NCBI GenBank assembly: GCA_000432735.1
Contig: FR887742.1
Coordinates: 1 to 22,057, forward strand
Source: Bacteroides sp. CAG:443
GTDB lineage: Bacteria > Bacteroidota > Bacteroidia > Bacteroidales > Bacteroidaceae
Direction: 5' to 3'
Length of the DNA stretch: 22,057 nucleotides
This document shows positions 1-6,205 of the stretch, in pieces (position 1 is the first letter of the stretch; every line of letters begins with the position of its first letter). The notes under the pieces were generated by a model, which was not told the origin of the DNA, made no database searches, and was given only the letters and a program-made list of their open reading frames with translations. The translations under genes and the position numbers were made by a program.

Positions 1-391
1 TAATCAGAATTCTGTTGCATTTGCAAGTTGAATTCAGCAAAATTTCAGATTAATCGCCTTGTTCTTTGCTAAAATTGTCACACTACAGAAAGTGTAAATT
101 TATGTTTGGCCGCGTTATCCGACAAATGAATACTATCAAGCCACATTTTGATTGCATTTTGATAACGCCCCGATTCCATCCCGACGGGACAGCAATATCC
201 GGTTAACATCATTTACACGGCATCATTCCAGCCCGAATGTCGGCAAGAAAGAATGACTATAAAAGTTCTCCGGAAAAATTTTCATAAAAAAAGACAGAAA
301 GATTAAACAAAAGCGCTACAGGATTGTTTTATTATACGACAGAAGAATTAAAGAGGAAAACAATTGGACTAACTAAACTTTTATGTACAAG
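1..391. other. Non-coding stretch, no gene recognised
   Basis: No open reading frame of convincing length is seen on either strand. The longest ATG-started plus-strand reading I followed by eye is about 34 codons (102-206), with no recognisable product. I could not match the stretch to 5S rRNA, tmRNA, SRP RNA or another tRNA by eye. It contains a TATGTTTG box (101-108, fits TAnnTTTG) with a TTG at 75-77, spaced 23 bp, which is longer than usual. It also holds a perfect direct repeat CATTTTGAT at 144-152 and 155-163. A plus-strand terminator follows at 393-427, so a plus-strand transcript (a small RNA, or the 3' UTR of a gene beyond the left edge) probably crosses it. Confidence 0.4.
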
Positions 392-392
392 T

Positions 393-427
393 AAAATGCT
401 GCCGCTACAACACCGGCGGCATTTTTT
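393..427 (+). terminator. Intrinsic terminator, plus strand
   Basis: A 12-bp stem (393-404 paired with 414-425, with one T-G wobble at 400/418) encloses a 9-nt loop and runs into a six-T tract at 422-427. The wobble becomes an A-C mismatch and the T tract shortens on the opposite strand, so the plus orientation is favoured. No plus-strand gene in the window feeds it. Confidence 0.75.
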
Positions 428-461
428 ATGCGCCTAACTAAGTCTTCAGGGGGATAAAAAC

Positions 462-489
462 AAAAAAGTTGGAAACCATGTTCCAACTT
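462..489 (-). terminator. Intrinsic terminator after tRNA-Thr
   Basis: A perfect 9-bp stem AAGTTGGAA / TTCCAACTT (466-474 with 481-489) with a 6-nt loop is followed, reading the minus strand, by six Ts (462-467). It begins about 6 nt past the tRNA 3' end and ends the rpsU-xer-hpf-tRNA transcription unit. Confidence 0.85.
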
Positions 490-494
490 CTTCG

Positions 495-568
495 AGCCTC
501 TTGTCGGATTCGAACCAACGACCCCGAGATTACAAATCACGTGCTCTGGCCAACTGAGCTAAAGAGGC
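495..568 (-). tRNA. tRNA-Thr (anticodon UGU)
   Basis: The reverse complement folds as a full cloverleaf. It has a perfect 7-bp acceptor stem GCCTCTT / AAGAGGC, a D stem GCTC / GAGC, an anticodon loop TTTGTAA giving anticodon UGU, a 5-nt variable loop, a T stem GTTGG / CCGAC and a TTCGAAT T loop. The anticodon stem carries one U-U mismatch. The discriminator base is U and no CCA is encoded, so CCA must be added afterwards. It reads ACA codons. It lies downstream of hpf with its own promoter (612-641) and terminator (462-489). The 3' ends of tRNA genes are common integration sites, but I see no repeat of the tRNA end within the window. Confidence 0.95.
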
Positions 569-575
569 AAATTAA

Positions 576-616
576 CTTTACAGCCGCACAATCTCCGCGA
601 CTTAGCGGCTGCAAAG
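576..616 (-). other. Stem-loop just upstream of tRNA-Thr
   Basis: CTTTACAGCCGC (576-587) pairs over 12 positions with GCGGCTGCAAAG (605-616) around a 17-nt loop. The pair at 580/612 is a G-U wobble in minus-strand RNA but an A-C mismatch in plus-strand RNA, so the structure belongs to the minus transcript. There is no T tract, so it is not a simple terminator. Its 3' arm ends 7 nt before the mature tRNA 5' end. It overlaps the tRNA promoter, so only transcripts reading through from hpf would contain the whole stem. A processing or insulating role is inference. Confidence 0.5.
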
Positions 617-641
617 TTAGATATAATTTTCTAATCACAAA
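612..641 (-). promoter_or_regulatory. Promoter of tRNA-Thr
   Basis: On the minus strand TTTG (638-641), an 18-bp spacer and TAACTTTG (612-619) match the Bacteroides primary-sigma consensus, with a spacer one base shorter than usual. The predicted start is near 607, giving a short leader before the tRNA at 568. Confidence 0.6.
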
Positions 642-659
642 ATATTTCTCGCGATTTTT

Positions 660-959
660 TTATTTACCTTGCTGTTTTTCTTTCGCTTTCAGCAATTGTT
701 TAGACAGTGCATCCATGCACACATCTACTGATTCTTCAAATGTATCACTTACCTTTTCAGCGTAAAACTCTGTATTCAGCGCCAAAACGCGTACACCAGC
801 TTCCTTATTCATAGCTGTTTCAGGTTTTACTACTTTTAAAGACACCTCTACTTTCTTTATATTATCGCAAAACTTCTCGAGCTTCTCTGCTTTTTTCTGA
901 ATAAAAGCTTCCAATTTTTCAGATGCGTCGAAATGAATTGATTGAATTCTTACTTCCAT
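660..959 (-). CDS. hpf: Ribosome hibernation-promoting factor (short HPF/RaiA family)
   Basis: This 99-residue protein has the compact HPF/RaiA (S30AE) fold pattern. It starts MEVRIQSIHFDAS, has a lysine-rich helix at about residues 16-36, a beta segment KVEVSLKV at about 36-44, and a C-terminal amphipathic helix at about 73-95 rich in Lys and Gln. Proteins of this family bind the decoding region of the 30S subunit and inactivate or protect idle ribosomes in stationary phase. The length fits the short form, without the long-HPF dimerisation domain. It follows the Xer gene by 17 nt in the rpsU operon. It is the only protein gene in this window with a strong Shine-Dalgarno sequence (AAGGAGGT, 964-971), 4 nt before the ATG. 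The start is therefore secure. Confidence 0.93.
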   Translation of the reverse strand: MEVRIQSIHFDASEKLEAFIQKKAEKLEKFCDNIKKVEVSLKVVKPETAMNKEAGVRVLALNTEFYAEKVSDTFEESVDVCMDALSKQLLKAKEKQQGK

Positions 960-963
960 AAAT

Positions 964-971
964 ACCTCCTT
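964..971 (-). promoter_or_regulatory. Consensus Shine-Dalgarno site of hpf
   Basis: The minus strand reads AAGGAGGT, complementary to the anti-Shine-Dalgarno core, 4 nt from the hpf ATG and inside the 17-nt gap after the Xer gene stop. This is exceptional here, since I found no comparable site before the other protein genes. Confidence 0.8.
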
Positions 972-976
972 TTTCT

Positions 977-1858
977 TTACGCTCTAGGATGAGCTTGTTC
1001 ATAAACTTTTTTCAACTCCTCAAAAGTCGTATGGGTATACACCTCCGTTGTTGTCAAACTTTCATGTCCTAGCAGCTCTTTTACAGCGCTCAATTCCGCA
1101 TGATTATTCAGCATCGAGGTTGCAAAAGTATGCCGCAACACATGTGGGCTTTTCTTCTTCAACGAAACGACTCTCGAGAGATAACGTTTCACTAAGAGAT
1201 ACACCAGATAAGGATACATCGCCTTTCCATTCTTACGAACAAAAAACGCCTCTCCACCCTCTGGCAAAAGATCTTTTCTTGCCGAAAGATAAGCCTCTAT
1301 ATTTTCCTTCAGCTCATCACCGAAAGGAATCAAACGTTGCTTATTTCTCTTTCCCGTCACCTTTATTTGCTTCGCAAACAGATCAACATCCGCATCAGTC
1401 AGACCTATTAATTCAGAACGTCGGATACCGGTTTCATAGAATACTTCCAGAATTAGCCGATCGCGAAGACCTTCAAATCCGGTATCAAACACCGTTTCAT
1501 CCAGTAATCGAGTCATATCCGCATCCTTAATAAAAACAGGCAAAGGCTTCTTTTTCTTCGGCCCCGTTACTTTCAGCAGCGGATCCACAGAAACTACACC
1601 CTGACGCAGCAAATAATGATAAAAAGAACGAAGTGAACTTAATTTTCGGTTTACAGAAGTCGCCGTATAACCATCCTCCATCAACGAGAGCACCCATCCA
1701 CGGATTATGTCAGCATCGACCGCTGTAAAGTCTAAATTTTCGTCCAACTTTTTAAAATACTCTTCAAACTTTGAGAGATCTGTACCATAACTAACAATCG
1801 TTTTGTCAGAATAGTTTTTCTCGAAACGAAGAAATTTCAAAAAAGAATCTTTCAGCAT
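977..1858 (-). CDS. xerC: Tyrosine site-specific recombinase, XerC/XerD type
   Basis: This is a 293-residue lambda-integrase-type recombinase, the usual Xer length. An N-terminal SAM-like core-binding domain (about residues 1-90) precedes the catalytic domain. The visible catalytic set is R146 (in ETGIRR), K170 (in VTGKRNK), H239 and R242 (in HVLRH), H265 (in LLGHES) and the nucleophile Y274 (in EVYTHT). All are present, so the enzyme should be active. Xer recombinases resolve chromosome dimers at dif next to the septum. The genomic setting between rpsU and hpf argues for a core chromosomal enzyme rather than a phage integrase. Whether it is XerC or XerD cannot be decided from one sequence, and the symbol is a best guess. 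It starts 76 nt after the rpsU stop and is probably cotranscribed. Confidence 0.88.
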   Translation of the reverse strand: MLKDSFLKFLRFEKNYSDKTIVSYGTDLSKFEEYFKKLDENLDFTAVDADIIRGWVLSLMEDGYTATSVNRKLSSLRSFYHYLLRQGVVSVDPLLKVTGPKKKKPLPVFIKDADMTRLLDETVFDTGFEGLRDRLILEVFYETGIRRSELIGLTDADVDLFAKQIKVTGKRNKQRLIPFGDELKENIEAYLSARKDLLPEGGEAFFVRKNGKAMYPYLVYLLVKRYLSRVVSLKKKSPHVLRHTFATSMLNNHAELSAVKELLGHESLTTTEVYTHTTFEELKKVYEQAHPRA

Positions 1859-1908
1859 AAAAAAACATCGCCTTAATTATTCAGCAACGAATTTATGAAA
1901 AAGAATTC

Positions 1909-1936
1909 AATAATTCAAAGTTTTTGCAGAATTATT
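1909..1936 (-). other. A/T-rich stem-loop at the rpsU stop codon
   Basis: In minus-strand RNA AATAATTC (1936 to 1929) pairs with GAATTATT (1916 to 1909) around a 12-nt loop, and a five-T run follows six bases later. The first bases lie within the rpsU stop codon. It could act as a weak attenuator between rpsU and the recombinase gene, but the stem is pure A/T apart from one G-C pair and may be chance. Confidence 0.25.
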
Positions 1937-2126
1937 ATTCTTCTACCTGATGCATTTTCTGAACGTAAATAGCACGTTCCATCTTCAGTCTTTTCAAAAC
2001 AGACGGTTTGTCATACTGCTGTCTGCTTCTCAATTCTTTTACAACACCTGTTTTTTCAAATTTTCTTTTGAACTTTTTCAGCGCTTTTTCAATGTTTTCG
2101 CCTTCTTTTACTGGTACTACAATCAT
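1935..2126 (-). CDS. rpsU: Ribosomal protein bS21
   Basis: This 63-residue, highly basic protein starts MIVVPVKEGENIEKALKKFK and contains the bS21 features RKFEKTGVVKELR and a C-terminal basic helix. The length is normal for the Bacteroidales form. bS21 sits on the 30S platform near the 3' end of 16S rRNA. In Bacteroidota structures (established in Flavobacterium) it helps occlude the anti-Shine-Dalgarno. It is the first gene of the minus-strand unit rpsU-xer-hpf-tRNA. A well-formed promoter lies at 2182-2212, giving a leader of about 50 nt. No Shine-Dalgarno is visible before its ATG. Confidence 0.95.
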   Translation of the reverse strand: MIVVPVKEGENIEKALKKFKRKFEKTGVVKELRSRQQYDKPSVLKRLKMERAIYVQKMHQVEE

Positions 2127-2181
2127 GTTTTTAAAATTAAAGTATGTTGTTATTAAATTATTCGATAGTCGAATTGCGGCG

Positions 2182-2212
2182 CAAAATTACACATACTTTC
2201 TTTATTTACAAA
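2182..2212 (-). promoter_or_regulatory. Promoter of rpsU operon
   Basis: The minus strand shows TTTG (2209-2212), a 19-bp spacer and TAATTTTG (2182-2189), a full match to the Bacteroides TTTG/TAnnTTTG promoter. Transcription should begin near 2177. Confidence 0.75.
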
Positions 2213-2251
2213 ACTTTCCAATAGATTTTATCGAAAATACCCTAGAAATCG

Positions 2252-2259
2252 TACCTTTG
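2252..2259 (+). promoter_or_regulatory. -7 element of the aminopeptidase gene
   Basis: TACCTTTG fits TAnnTTTG and lies 36 bp before the ATG at 2296. No good TTG is seen 19-21 bp upstream, so the -33 element is weak. It is divergent from the rpsU promoter. Confidence 0.5.
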
Positions 2260-2295
2260 CTTTTCATAGAAAGTCTTAGATAAAACATATTTTAT

Positions 2296-4080
2296 ATGAA
2301 ACAAGAGATAAGGAAAAGAATAACTTCGCTGCGTGTCTTCATGCGGCAACGGGGTATATCGGCTTTTATCGTGCCGAGTACAGACCCTCATTCGGGTGAA
2401 TATGTCCCGGCACACTGGGAATCACGTAAATGGATTTCAGGATTCACGGGCTCTGCCGGAACAGCTGTCATTACGACTCAGGAGGGCGGATTATGGACCG
2501 ACTCCAGATATTTTCTGCAAGCAGCCGATCAGCTGGAAGATACCGGTATCAAGCTTTTTAAAGACCGCTTGCCGGAAACTCCATCCATTGCAGAATGGCT
2601 GGGAAGCATCTTGCACGCAGGGGAAAAGGTAGGCATCGACGGCTGGGTTAATACCACCGAAGAGGCAGAGAGTCTTCGCGCGTCGTTGTCTTCTCAAGGT
2701 CTGGAACTGGTTTCCGTAGATGATCCGTTCGAGACATTGTGGGAAGGCCGTCCGTCGCTGCCGCTGAATGCTCCTTTTATTCTGCCGACAGAATATGCCG
2801 GTGTATCATGCTCCGACAAACTGGCCCAAATCAGAGAAAGCCTTTGTCGGAACCATGCCGACGGTATCTTGATTTCTGCCCTCGACGAAATAGCCTGGAC
2901 CTTAAACATGCGAGGAAACGATGTACACTGCAATCCGGTATTCATCAGCTACCTTTTCATCACTCAGTCGGATGCGACTCTATATATCCTGCCCGAGAAA
3001 CTTACACCGGAAGTCACCAGTTACCTCCACCAGCAGGGTATATGCACAAAAAATTATACAGACATAGAGAAGGACCTGCAACATTATGAAGGCAAATGCG
3101 TCCAGCTATCACCGGAAACGAATTATACACTCTATTGCGCTGCGACTTCATCAGCACCTGTCGTTATGCTCCCCTCCCCTGTCCGACTGCTGAAGGCCGT
3201 CAAGAATCCAACCGAAATAGCAGGATTTCATCAAGCCATGAAACGTGATGGCGTAGCAATGGTGCGTTTTCTGATGTGGTTGAAGGAAGCTGTAAAAAGC
3301 GGCAAGGAAACGGAACTGTCTGTCGACCGCAAATTATACAAACTGCGGGCTGAACAGAATCTTTTCCAAGGGATCAGTTTCGACACCATCGCCGGCTATC
3401 AGGCTCATGGAGCCATCGTACATTATGAAGCGACTCCTGATACTGATGTGACCTTGCAGCCGGAAGGACTCCTTCTGCTCGACAGCGGTGCACAATATCT
3501 GGACGGGACTACGGACATTACACGAACCATCGTATTAGGCAAACTATCCGAAGAACAAAAAACGGACTATACGCTGGTGCTGAAAGGCTTCATTGCCTTA
3601 TCGAGGGCTGAGTTTCCTCAAGGTACCTGCGGCACACAACTCGACGTACTGGCACGACAGTTCATGTGGAAAGCAGGTATCAACTACGGACACGGTACAG
3701 GGCATGGTGTAGGACATTTCCTGAATGTTCACGAAGGGCCTCATCAGATTCGAATGAACCATGTGCCGACTCCTTTGTGCCCCGGCATGACCATTACCAA
3801 CGAACCGGGAATCTACAAGTCCGGACGTTATGGCATCCGGACAGAGAACACGATGCTTGTAGTACCGTCCCGTGAAACAGAGTTCGGTGTCTTCTATAAA
3901 TTCGAGCCTCTCACCCTCTGCCCAATAGACAAAGAAGCTATCCGTACAGACATGCTGACACAGGAAGAAACAGAATGGCTCGACAACTATCACCAGAAGG
4001 TATTCGAGGTTCTGTCGCCAATGCTGACTGCCACCGAACAGGAATGGCTGAAACGTGCAACCTCTCCCCTACAAGTATAA
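2296..4080 (+). CDS. pepP: Xaa-Pro aminopeptidase (M24B, aminopeptidase P)
   Basis: This 594-residue metallopeptidase releases an N-terminal residue preceding proline. It has two creatinase-like N-terminal domains (about residues 1-135 and 150-300) and a C-terminal pita-bread catalytic domain (about 310-540). Length and three-domain layout match the eukaryotic-type cytosolic APP1 subgroup rather than the shorter E. coli PepP. The dinuclear metal ligands are all visible: D396 (LLDSGAQ), D407 (GTTDITR), H470 (GTGHGVG), E503 (TNEPGIY) and E517 (IRTEN). Accessory histidines H376, H466 and H479 (NVHEGP) are also present. There is no signal peptide, so it is cytoplasmic. The role is probably turnover of proline-containing peptides. 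The next gene follows after 19 nt and is likely cotranscribed. Confidence 0.93.
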   Translation: MKQEIRKRITSLRVFMRQRGISAFIVPSTDPHSGEYVPAHWESRKWISGFTGSAGTAVITTQEGGLWTDSRYFLQAADQLEDTGIKLFKDRLPETPSIAEWLGSILHAGEKVGIDGWVNTTEEAESLRASLSSQGLELVSVDDPFETLWEGRPSLPLNAPFILPTEYAGVSCSDKLAQIRESLCRNHADGILISALDEIAWTLNMRGNDVHCNPVFISYLFITQSDATLYILPEKLTPEVTSYLHQQGICTKNYTDIEKDLQHYEGKCVQLSPETNYTLYCAATSSAPVVMLPSPVRLLKAVKNPTEIAGFHQAMKRDGVAMVRFLMWLKEAVKSGKETELSVDRKLYKLRAEQNLFQGISFDTIAGYQAHGAIVHYEATPDTDVTLQPEGLLLLDSGAQYLDGTTDITRTIVLGKLSEEQKTDYTLVLKGFIALSRAEFPQGTCGTQLDVLARQFMWKAGINYGHGTGHGVGHFLNVHEGPHQIRMNHVPTPLCPGMTITNEPGIYKSGRYGIRTENTMLVVPSRETEFGVFYKFEPLTLCPIDKEAIRTDMLTQEETEWLDNYHQKVFEVLSPMLTATEQEWLKRATSPLQV

Positions 4081-4099
4081 CCTAAAACAACAAGATTAT

Positions 4100-4639
4100 A
4101 TGGCACTGATTAAATCTGTCAGAGGATTTACTCCTCAGATTGGTGAGAATTGTTATCTCGCCGACAATGCAACAATCATAGGCGATGTCGTCATGGGACG
4201 GGATTGCAGCGTATGGTTCAATGCCGTACTGCGCGGAGATGTTAATTCAATCCGCATCGGCGACCGCGTAAACATTCAGGACGGAACCGTTCTGCATACA
4301 CTTTACGAGAAGTCGACCGTTGAAATAGGGAATGATGTTTCCATCGGACACAACGTTACGTTGCACGGAGCCTGCGTACACGACAATGCACTGATTGGAA
4401 TGGGCTCTACCCTTCTCGACCATGCCGTTGTGGGTGAAGGAGCAATTGTAGCCGCCGGAGCACTAGTCTTAGCCAATACGGTTATCGAGCCTCACACGCT
4501 CTGGGGCGGTGTTCCTGCCAAATTCATCAAGAAAGTAGATCCACAGCAAAGTAAAGAACTGAACCAGAAGATAGCAAACGGCTATCTGATGTATGCGTCC
4601 TGGTTTAAAGAAGACGAAGCGCAAGGCGATAATAAATAA
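4100..4639 (+). CDS. Gamma-carbonic-anhydrase family hexapeptide protein (YrdA/PaaY-like)
   Basis: This 179-residue left-handed beta-helix protein starts MALIKSVRGFTP, the family's usual N terminus. A longer frame opening at 4055 would overlap the aminopeptidase gene and add 15 unrelated residues, so I prefer the ATG at 4100. Hexapeptide repeats run from about residue 20 to 145 and are followed by a C-terminal helix. The three zinc-ligand histidines of the gamma class are present as H66 (VLHTL), H84 (IGHNV) and H89 (TLHG). The protein forms trimers with zinc at subunit interfaces. Members range from true carbonic anhydrases to proteins without measured activity, so the reaction is not certain. 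It is probably cotranscribed with the aminopeptidase and ends in a strong terminator. Confidence 0.88.
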   Translation: MALIKSVRGFTPQIGENCYLADNATIIGDVVMGRDCSVWFNAVLRGDVNSIRIGDRVNIQDGTVLHTLYEKSTVEIGNDVSIGHNVTLHGACVHDNALIGMGSTLLDHAVVGEGAIVAAGALVLANTVIEPHTLWGGVPAKFIKKVDPQQSKELNQKIANGYLMYASWFKEDEAQGDNK

Positions 4640-4646
4640 CGATTAA

Positions 4647-4689
4647 AAAAGGAGGACAAATCACGCTTATGTCGGTTTGTCCTCCTTTT
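4647..4689. terminator. Bidirectional terminator between convergent genes
   Basis: AAAAGGAGGACAAA (4647-4660) pairs perfectly over 14 bp with 4676-4689 around a 15-nt loop, and A/T tracts flank both sides. It serves the carbonic-anhydrase-like gene (plus) and the lipoprotein gene (minus). The GGAGGA inside is part of the stem, not a ribosome site. Confidence 0.85.
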
Positions 4690-4694
4690 ACTTT

Positions 4695-5942
4695 TTATTT
4701 TACTGCCTCATATTTGATAAATTTCCCGTACGCATTAAACAGCCATCGGGTACCGTCTATCAGCGATACGTGGTAATTTCCATCTTTTCGGTCAACATCC
4801 GTTATACCTACATCAGCCGCTGTATTCTTCCAGTATGAAACAATACCCGAAGGCAACAACGAAAGCATCGAATCCGGCCAGATTTGTCCGCCTCCATTTA
4901 CGCGCAACCACTCGTAGTTGCCGTTGAATACAAATCCAAAGCCATTGGGCAATGCGGCAGACACAAGCGGATGACTGTAATCATGGTTCCATGCGATAGT
5001 CATCTGATGCACCTCTGTAAAGTAATTCTTCAGGAAATCCTGAACCCGACCGATTTTAATGACAAACGTTTTCTCACCCTCATAAGTACAAAGCGCCTCA
5101 TCAGGCCGGACCTGCAAGGTATAGTAATTCTTTTTGTCGCAGGAGATTGATGTGATTCGTGCATCCGGCTCATACTCACGAACCTGAGTTCTTACTTTCT
5201 GAGGTAACAAATCGAGTACGGTCTGCGGCAGTTCCGGAAACAACATTTCCCCGTCTCCGGCTACTGGCACCCTGTCAAATTCTCCGCTCACCGACATCCA
5301 TTCCCCTTCCTTGTCGAAGAGAAGCAGATATGTATCGTCTATCCACACCCGATAAGCCGGCATGGCAGCATTCAGAGCCTCCGGCCCCAAGATAATCCGT
5401 GTGACCGTCCCTTCCGGGAAAGCTTTCGAAATGCAGTCTTTCACCTTTGCCGGTAAATATTCTTCTCCGGTTTCTACACTGTATTCATAGCCCAGACAAC
5501 GACTCCCTTCATGCTGGAATACCAGCCTTCTACCGTCGCTCAGTTCGGCACTGACACCTTCCTTGACCGCATAAACGGCCGATACAGATATCTCACCAAA
5601 CTTCGCTTCCATAAAGTCGTACATCTCTTTCAGAAACTTACGCGCAAAAATCTGCATTCCCGCATCAGGAAAGGCAACCTTTTTCCACACCCCCTCGTGA
5701 GTAAAATCCACCTCCACATTGTTCGACAAGACGACATGATATCCTCCGTCCCCCTCGCTTACCCGTGAAATCCGTTCAATCATTGCTCCAGAGAAGCGTC
5801 CTGATACAAACAACGATATATCGGAAGGAACCTCTTGCACAGAAACAGTCTCCTCCATATCATCACCAGAACAGGAAGTAACCCACGGAAGCACTCCACA
5901 TAAAACGAGAGTCAAATAGCATAAATAGAACAGCTTCTTCAT
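4695..5942 (-). CDS. Lipoprotein with PepSY-like (DUF2874) repeats
   Basis: This 415-residue protein has a lipoprotein signal peptide (KK at 2-3, hydrophobic core about 4-20, lipobox VTSC with lipidated C24). The acidic stretch after the cysteine (SGDDMEE) resembles the surface-export signal of Bacteroidota lipoproteins, so it is probably on the outer membrane and possibly exposed. The mature part looks like repeated PepSY-like units of the Bacteroidetes DUF2874 type. Each has a helix with a PDS or FP-like motif, then a YHV-L-DG strand and a final W strand. Units begin near residues 38, 165, 240 and 355, and the first and last (FSGAMIERIS..., GNYHVSLIDGTRW) are clearest. The ligand is unknown; PepSY-like domains often bind or inhibit other proteins. 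It lies downstream of the LuxR-type gene but is separated from it by a terminator. Confidence 0.75.
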   Translation of the reverse strand: MKKLFYLCYLTLVLCGVLPWVTSCSGDDMEETVSVQEVPSDISLFVSGRFSGAMIERISRVSEGDGGYHVVLSNNVEVDFTHEGVWKKVAFPDAGMQIFARKFLKEMYDFMEAKFGEISVSAVYAVKEGVSAELSDGRRLVFQHEGSRCLGYEYSVETGEEYLPAKVKDCISKAFPEGTVTRIILGPEALNAAMPAYRVWIDDTYLLLFDKEGEWMSVSGEFDRVPVAGDGEMLFPELPQTVLDLLPQKVRTQVREYEPDARITSISCDKKNYYTLQVRPDEALCTYEGEKTFVIKIGRVQDFLKNYFTEVHQMTIAWNHDYSHPLVSAALPNGFGFVFNGNYEWLRVNGGGQIWPDSMLSLLPSGIVSYWKNTAADVGITDVDRKDGNYHVSLIDGTRWLFNAYGKFIKYEAVK

Positions 5943-6045
5943 AAGTCCGCAGAATTAAGTTGTTAAAGTTAAGCATTTTAGACGAAAGAAACGAACTTTT
6001 CTTGTTAAAAAGCAGACAAATTCCGAAAAGACCTTCACACCTGTG

Positions 6046-6069
6046 AAAAAAGACCGCAAGAAACGGTCT
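6046..6069 (-). terminator. Terminator after the LuxR-type gene
   Basis: On the minus strand AGACCG (6069-6064), a 7-nt loop and CGGTCT (6056-6051) form a 6-bp stem that runs straight into Ts (6051-6046). It lies about 137 nt past the regulator stop and upstream of the lipoprotein gene, so the two genes are probably separate units. Confidence 0.7.
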
Positions 6070-6073
6070 GCCG

Positions 6074-6125
6074 TTTGTACAAAACATTTTAATTTTTGTA
6101 CAAATTTTCCGATGTTTTGTACAAA
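6074..6125. repeat. Three TTTGTACAAA palindromes, 21-bp period
   Basis: Identical 10-bp palindromes lie at 6074-6083, 6095-6104 and 6116-6125, so their starts are exactly 21 bp apart, or two helical turns. Copies two and three share further bases on the right (ATTT or ATTTT then CCG). They sit 132-183 bp upstream of the lipoprotein start. They look like an operator array for a dimeric regulator. Confidence 0.6.
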
Positions 6126-6205
6126 TTTCCGGAAAGACTCCGGCACAACATCTACATAACCTGCCGATATCTTTTCTTTTACTTCTCCATCTTTTTCGGG
6201 AACAA

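Larger units (their letters stand above)
5943..6205. promoter_or_regulatory. 263-bp regulatory gap before the lipoprotein gene
   Basis: The gap holds a minus-strand terminator (6046-6069), a dyad TTCACA-CC-TGTGAA (6034-6047) and three phased TTTGTACAAA palindromes (6074-6125). A TAACTTTA box (5965-5972 on the minus strand, one mismatch to TAnnTTTG) may be the lipoprotein promoter, but no -33 element is evident. A GTG-started 63-codon reading on the minus strand (5955-6146) has no recognisable product. Confidence 0.45.

Noticed and set aside
102..206. A 34-codon ATG-started plus-strand frame
   Set aside because: No ribosome site, no recognisable sequence and a length expected by chance.
1048..1530. 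A 160-codon plus-strand frame inside the recombinase gene
   Set aside because: It is antisense to the catalytic core of the Xer recombinase and shows no domain; it is a shadow of that gene.
3598..3993. A 131-codon minus-strand frame inside the aminopeptidase gene
   Set aside because: It overlaps the metal-binding motifs of the real gene on the opposite strand and resembles nothing known.
4647..4660. AGGAGGA as a ribosome binding site
   Set aside because: It is one arm of a perfect 14-bp terminator stem and no start codon follows at a suitable distance.
6034..6047. Dyad TTCACA-CC-TGTGAA as a CRP-type site
   Set aside because: The half-sites are in the reverse order to the CRP consensus (TGTGA-N6-TCACA) and the spacing is wrong; it also borders a terminator.
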